Shown here in pieces: positions 6,094-7,535 of a DNA stretch of 7,535 nt. The notes under the pieces were generated by a model that was not told the DNA's origin, ran no database searches, and saw only the letters and a program-made list of their open reading frames with translations. How positions within the stretch are numbered: the stretch's first letter is position 1; each line of letters opens with the position of its first letter. Source of the stretch: an uncultured Fastidiosipila sp. (GTDB taxonomy: Bacteria; Bacillota; Clostridia; Saccharofermentanales; Fastidiosipilaceae); assembly GCA_938014865.1 (NCBI GenBank), contig CALLQJ010000351.1, positions 1 through 7,535 of the forward strand. The letters are read 5' to 3'. The position numbers and the translations under genes were made by a program.

Positions 6094-7026
6094 TTATCCC
6101 TTAACGGAACCTAACATGGCACCGTGAATGAAATAACGCTGCACGAAGGGATAAACCAATAAGATAGGAAGGGTCGCCACAACAATAACGGCCATCCGTA
6201 CGGACTGGGAAGGCGGCACCACTTCAACCGAAGCGGTATCGAAGTCACTTCCGCTGGCCATCAGAACAATCTGCTGCAGCATGACCTGAATGGGCCACTT
6301 TTTCGTATCGGTCAGATAGAGGATGGCCGAACGATAGGTGTTCCAGTAGCTGACGGCATAAAATAAACCGATGGTGGCAAAACTTGCTTTCGACAAGGGA
6401 AGCATGATTCTGAAATAAATCTGCATGTGATTGGCCCCGTCGATCTTGGCACTTTCTTCAAGCGAAGGCGTAATGCCCTGAAAGAAGTTACGCATAATAA
6501 TCATGTTATAAGCGCTGACCGTACTCGGAATAATCAGGGCCCACAAGGAATTGATCAGGCCCAAATTGCTGACCACCAGGAAACCCGGAATCATACCGCC
6601 GCTGAAGAGCATCGTAAAAAGCACCAGGAAATTAATGACCCGGCGCCCGTAAAGGTAGGTTCTCGAAAGCCCGTACGCCATAAGACTTGTCACAATAAGA
6701 CTGATGGCGGTACCTGTAATGGTGACGATCACGGAAACGAGAACCGCCCGCGTGACCGTTGCTGTCGAAAAGACATACTCATAAGCGGCCAAGGTAAACG
6801 TATGCGGGATAATGATAAAATCACGCAGCAAGACTTCCTTGGTCGTTGCAAAGGATGTACCGATAACATTCAAAAAAGGAATCAGGCACAAAAGGGCAAA
6901 AATTAAAAGCAGCAGGCCGTTCACGACCTGAAATACTTTGCCCAAAGGGGTCAGCTTGATCCTCTGTACATAGGTCTGCTGCCCTGTATCCTTCTTCTTT
7001 TTCTTTCTTTTTCCGAATATGGCCAT
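6094..7026 (-). CDS. LplC/YtcP-type sugar ABC transporter permease
   Basis: The start is ATG at 7026, giving 310 residues. The frame can be extended to a TTG at 7059, but that has no ribosome binding site and lies on the cre site, while GAGG (7038-7035) is eight bases before the ATG. After a Lys-rich cytoplasmic start (FGKRKKKKKD), six membrane segments are expected, the first at VNGLLLLIFALLCLIPFLNV. The EAA loop is EESAKIDGANHMQIYFRIML at 190-209, with Gly197, followed by the conserved Pro210. The end QRYFIHGAMLGSVKG is the hallmark C-terminus of LplC/YtcP permeases. It is the first gene of the importer operon and the partner of the LplB-like protein. Promoters and a CcpA site lie just upstream. 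Confidence 0.94.
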   Translation of the reverse strand: MAIFGKRKKKKKDTGQQTYVQRIKLTPLGKVFQVVNGLLLLIFALLCLIPFLNVIGTSFATTKEVLLRDFIIIPHTFTLAAYEYVFSTATVTRAVLVSVIVTITGTAISLIVTSLMAYGLSRTYLYGRRVINFLVLFTMLFSGGMIPGFLVVSNLGLINSLWALIIPSTVSAYNMIIMRNFFQGITPSLEESAKIDGANHMQIYFRIMLPLSKASFATIGLFYAVSYWNTYRSAILYLTDTKKWPIQVMLQQIVLMASGSDFDTASVEVVPPSQSVRMAVIVVATLPILLVYPFVQRYFIHGAMLGSVKG

Positions 7027-7034
7027 GTCTCTAA

Positions 7035-7038
7035 CCTC
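7035..7038 (-). promoter_or_regulatory. Ribosome binding site deciding the first permease start
   Basis: GAGG on the - strand lies eight bases before ATG 7026. The in-frame TTG at 7059 has only A/T-rich sequence upstream and no such motif. Confidence 0.75.
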
Positions 7039-7044
7039 GTCTAT

Positions 7045-7059
7045 TGATATCGTTTGCAA
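7045..7059 (-). promoter_or_regulatory. cre site (CcpA operator) in the importer leader
   Basis: On the - strand the 15 bases TTGCAAACGATATCA match the consensus WTGNAANCGNWNNCW at every position, including the central CG. The site lies downstream of both candidate promoters and 18 bases before the first start codon. CcpA bound here would act as a roadblock, which fits glucose repression of a sugar importer. Only the match is seen; binding is inferred. Confidence 0.72.
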
Positions 7060-7112
7060 TAATTAAATAAATTAATAAGCTGTCTTGCATTTATCTTATC
7101 ATAGGGACTTTG

Positions 7113-7133
7113 ACTTTGGAAATTATACAAAGT
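7113..7133 (-). promoter_or_regulatory. Proximal -10 box embedded in an inverted repeat
   Basis: A perfect TATAAT reads on the - strand at 7127-7122. The -35 region 17 bases upstream (AGACTT) is weak. The box is bracketed by ACTTTG (7133-7128) and CAAAGT (7118-7113), a perfect 6-base inverted repeat with a 9-base spacer, which looks like an operator over the promoter. CAAAG occurs again just downstream on the - strand (7112-7108). The regulator is unknown. Confidence 0.5.
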
Positions 7134-7159
7134 TCAGATTTAAGAAGTCTCTTTTATGC

Positions 7160-7188
7160 ATTATGCACAATAAAGTGTTTTCAATCAA
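7160..7188 (-). promoter_or_regulatory. Distal promoter for the ABC importer operon
   Basis: On the - strand, TTGATT (7188-7183) and CATAAT (7165-7160) are separated by 17 bases, a good sigma-A pair (4/6 and 5/6). TGCAT-T-ATGCA, a perfect 5-base-arm palindrome at 7157-7167, covers the -10 box and could be a regulatory dyad. Transcription would begin near 7153, leaving a leader of about 125 bases. Confidence 0.55.
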
Positions 7189-7213
7189 TATTTTAGTAAC
7201 ATATTAAACACGC

Positions 7214-7230
7214 AGACGCGTCTTTAGACG
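7214..7230. repeat. Interleaved palindromes upstream of the importer promoter
   Basis: AGACGCGTCT (7214-7223) is a perfect 10-base palindrome. Its right half, CGTCT (7219-7223), forms a second inverted repeat with AGACG (7226-7230) across TT. Three half-sites thus alternate in orientation about 30 bases upstream of the distal -35 box, a position suited to an activator or repressor. No regulator can be named. Confidence 0.4.
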
Positions 7231-7269
7231 TATTTTATGTTAGTTCTTTGTAAAATTTCTTTCACGAGC

Positions 7270-7314
7270 AAAAAAGCCCGAAAACGGCCTCAGAAGAAAA
7301 AATCCGGGCTTTTT
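7270..7314 (-). terminator. Bidirectional-looking terminator hairpin
   Basis: AAAAAGCCCG (7271-7280) pairs with CGGGCTTTTT (7305-7314), a 10-bp stem with a 24-base A-rich loop. T-runs follow on both strands. With no + strand gene to its left, it most likely backs up termination of - strand transcripts coming from the right edge and insulates the importer promoter. Confidence 0.6.
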
Positions 7315-7432
7315 CCGCCAAAATTCTTGCAATTTATCTGCAAACCTTTTCAAAACCGGCGCTGAAAAGCGCGAAAAACGTCTTTTCTATCTATAAGGGC
7401 TTTGCTTTTCGGACGGCTCTGCCGGAAGGCAT

Positions 7433-7463
7433 AAAAAAGCTCCCGGCGGACCGTGCCGGGAGC
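7433..7463 (-). terminator. Intrinsic terminator of a gene entering from the right edge
   Basis: Read on the - strand, GCTCCCGGC (7463-7455) pairs with GCCGGGAGC (7447-7439), a perfect 9-bp GC-rich stem with a 7-base loop. TTTTTT follows directly (A-run 7433-7438 on the given strand). It implies a - strand gene ending close to its right. Confidence 0.9.
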
Positions 7464-7491
7464 AGCTCTTTCTTAAAAACGAGAGAATTCT

Positions 7492-7535
7492 TCAGTTGAC
7501 CAGAGGCGAGGTAATACGGCGGGTTCTTTTGTAGA
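7492..7535 (-). CDS. C-terminal tail of an unidentified gene, partial
   Basis: The terminator at 7433-7463 needs a gene to its right. Two - strand frames could be its end. One reads YKRTRRITSPLVN and stops at TGA 7494-7492, 28 bases before the terminator stem. The other reads on to TAA 7475-7473 with the tail LWSTEEFSRF, 10 bases before the stem. I favour the first by spacing but cannot decide from so few codons. No function can be given. Confidence 0.35.
   Translation of the reverse strand, partial: YKRTRRITSPLVN

Noticed and set aside
6427..6906. 159-residue open frame on the + strand
   Set aside because: It is antisense to the LplC-like permease, which has intact EAA and C-terminal motifs; no ribosome binding site or known domain is seen.
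7471..7535. Alternative - strand tail ending LWSTEEFSRF
   Set aside because: It is possible but its stop is only 10 bases from the terminator stem; it was not chosen over the YKRTRRITSPLVN frame and cannot be excluded.

Overview
The window suggests a Gram-positive, low-to-mid-GC Firmicute of the Clostridia type. The signs are strong AGGAGG-like ribosome binding sites, a lipobox substrate-binding protein, LplABC/YtcP-type sugar permeases, dockerin/cohesin modules, GH73-type autolysin sequence and a consensus-matching CcpA (cre) site. Base composition looks close to 50% GC by eye (not computed). The genus cannot be named from the sequence alone.

Left part (1-3007, + strand): a three-gene, tightly spaced operon for cell-envelope proteins. 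The first gene runs in from the left edge. It is the C-terminal half of a secreted peptidoglycan hydrolase (end of a glucosaminidase catalytic domain, an SH3b domain, then a two-repeat dockerin). One base after its stop begins a membrane-anchored protein with a signal peptide, one cohesin-like domain, a Ser/Thr/Glu-rich stalk and a C-terminal transmembrane helix. Twenty bases further on comes a second membrane-anchored protein with an Ig-like/cohesin-like beta domain, a Pro/Thr stalk, an SH3b domain, another acidic stalk and a transmembrane helix. A strong intrinsic terminator closes the operon. The simplest reading is a small cohesin-dockerin assembly that holds a cell-wall hydrolase at the membrane, rather than a plant-fibre cellulosome. 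This is the most interesting part of the window.

Middle (3008-3358): no convincing gene. It holds a TATAAT box followed at once by a long imperfect hairpin with a T-run (a possible very short RNA or second terminator), a small stem-loop segment, and the intrinsic terminator of the opposing operon.

Right part (3359-7535, - strand): an ABC sugar-importer operon transcribed right to left in the order LplC-like permease, LplB-like permease, lipoprotein substrate-binding protein. There is no ATPase gene, as is usual for systems served by a shared MsmX-type ATPase. The leader region carries two candidate promoters, each with a dyad over its -10 box, and a perfect match to the cre consensus between promoter and first start codon. 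Catabolite repression by CcpA is therefore likely. Two further terminator hairpins and the last few codons of what is probably another - strand gene lie at the right edge.
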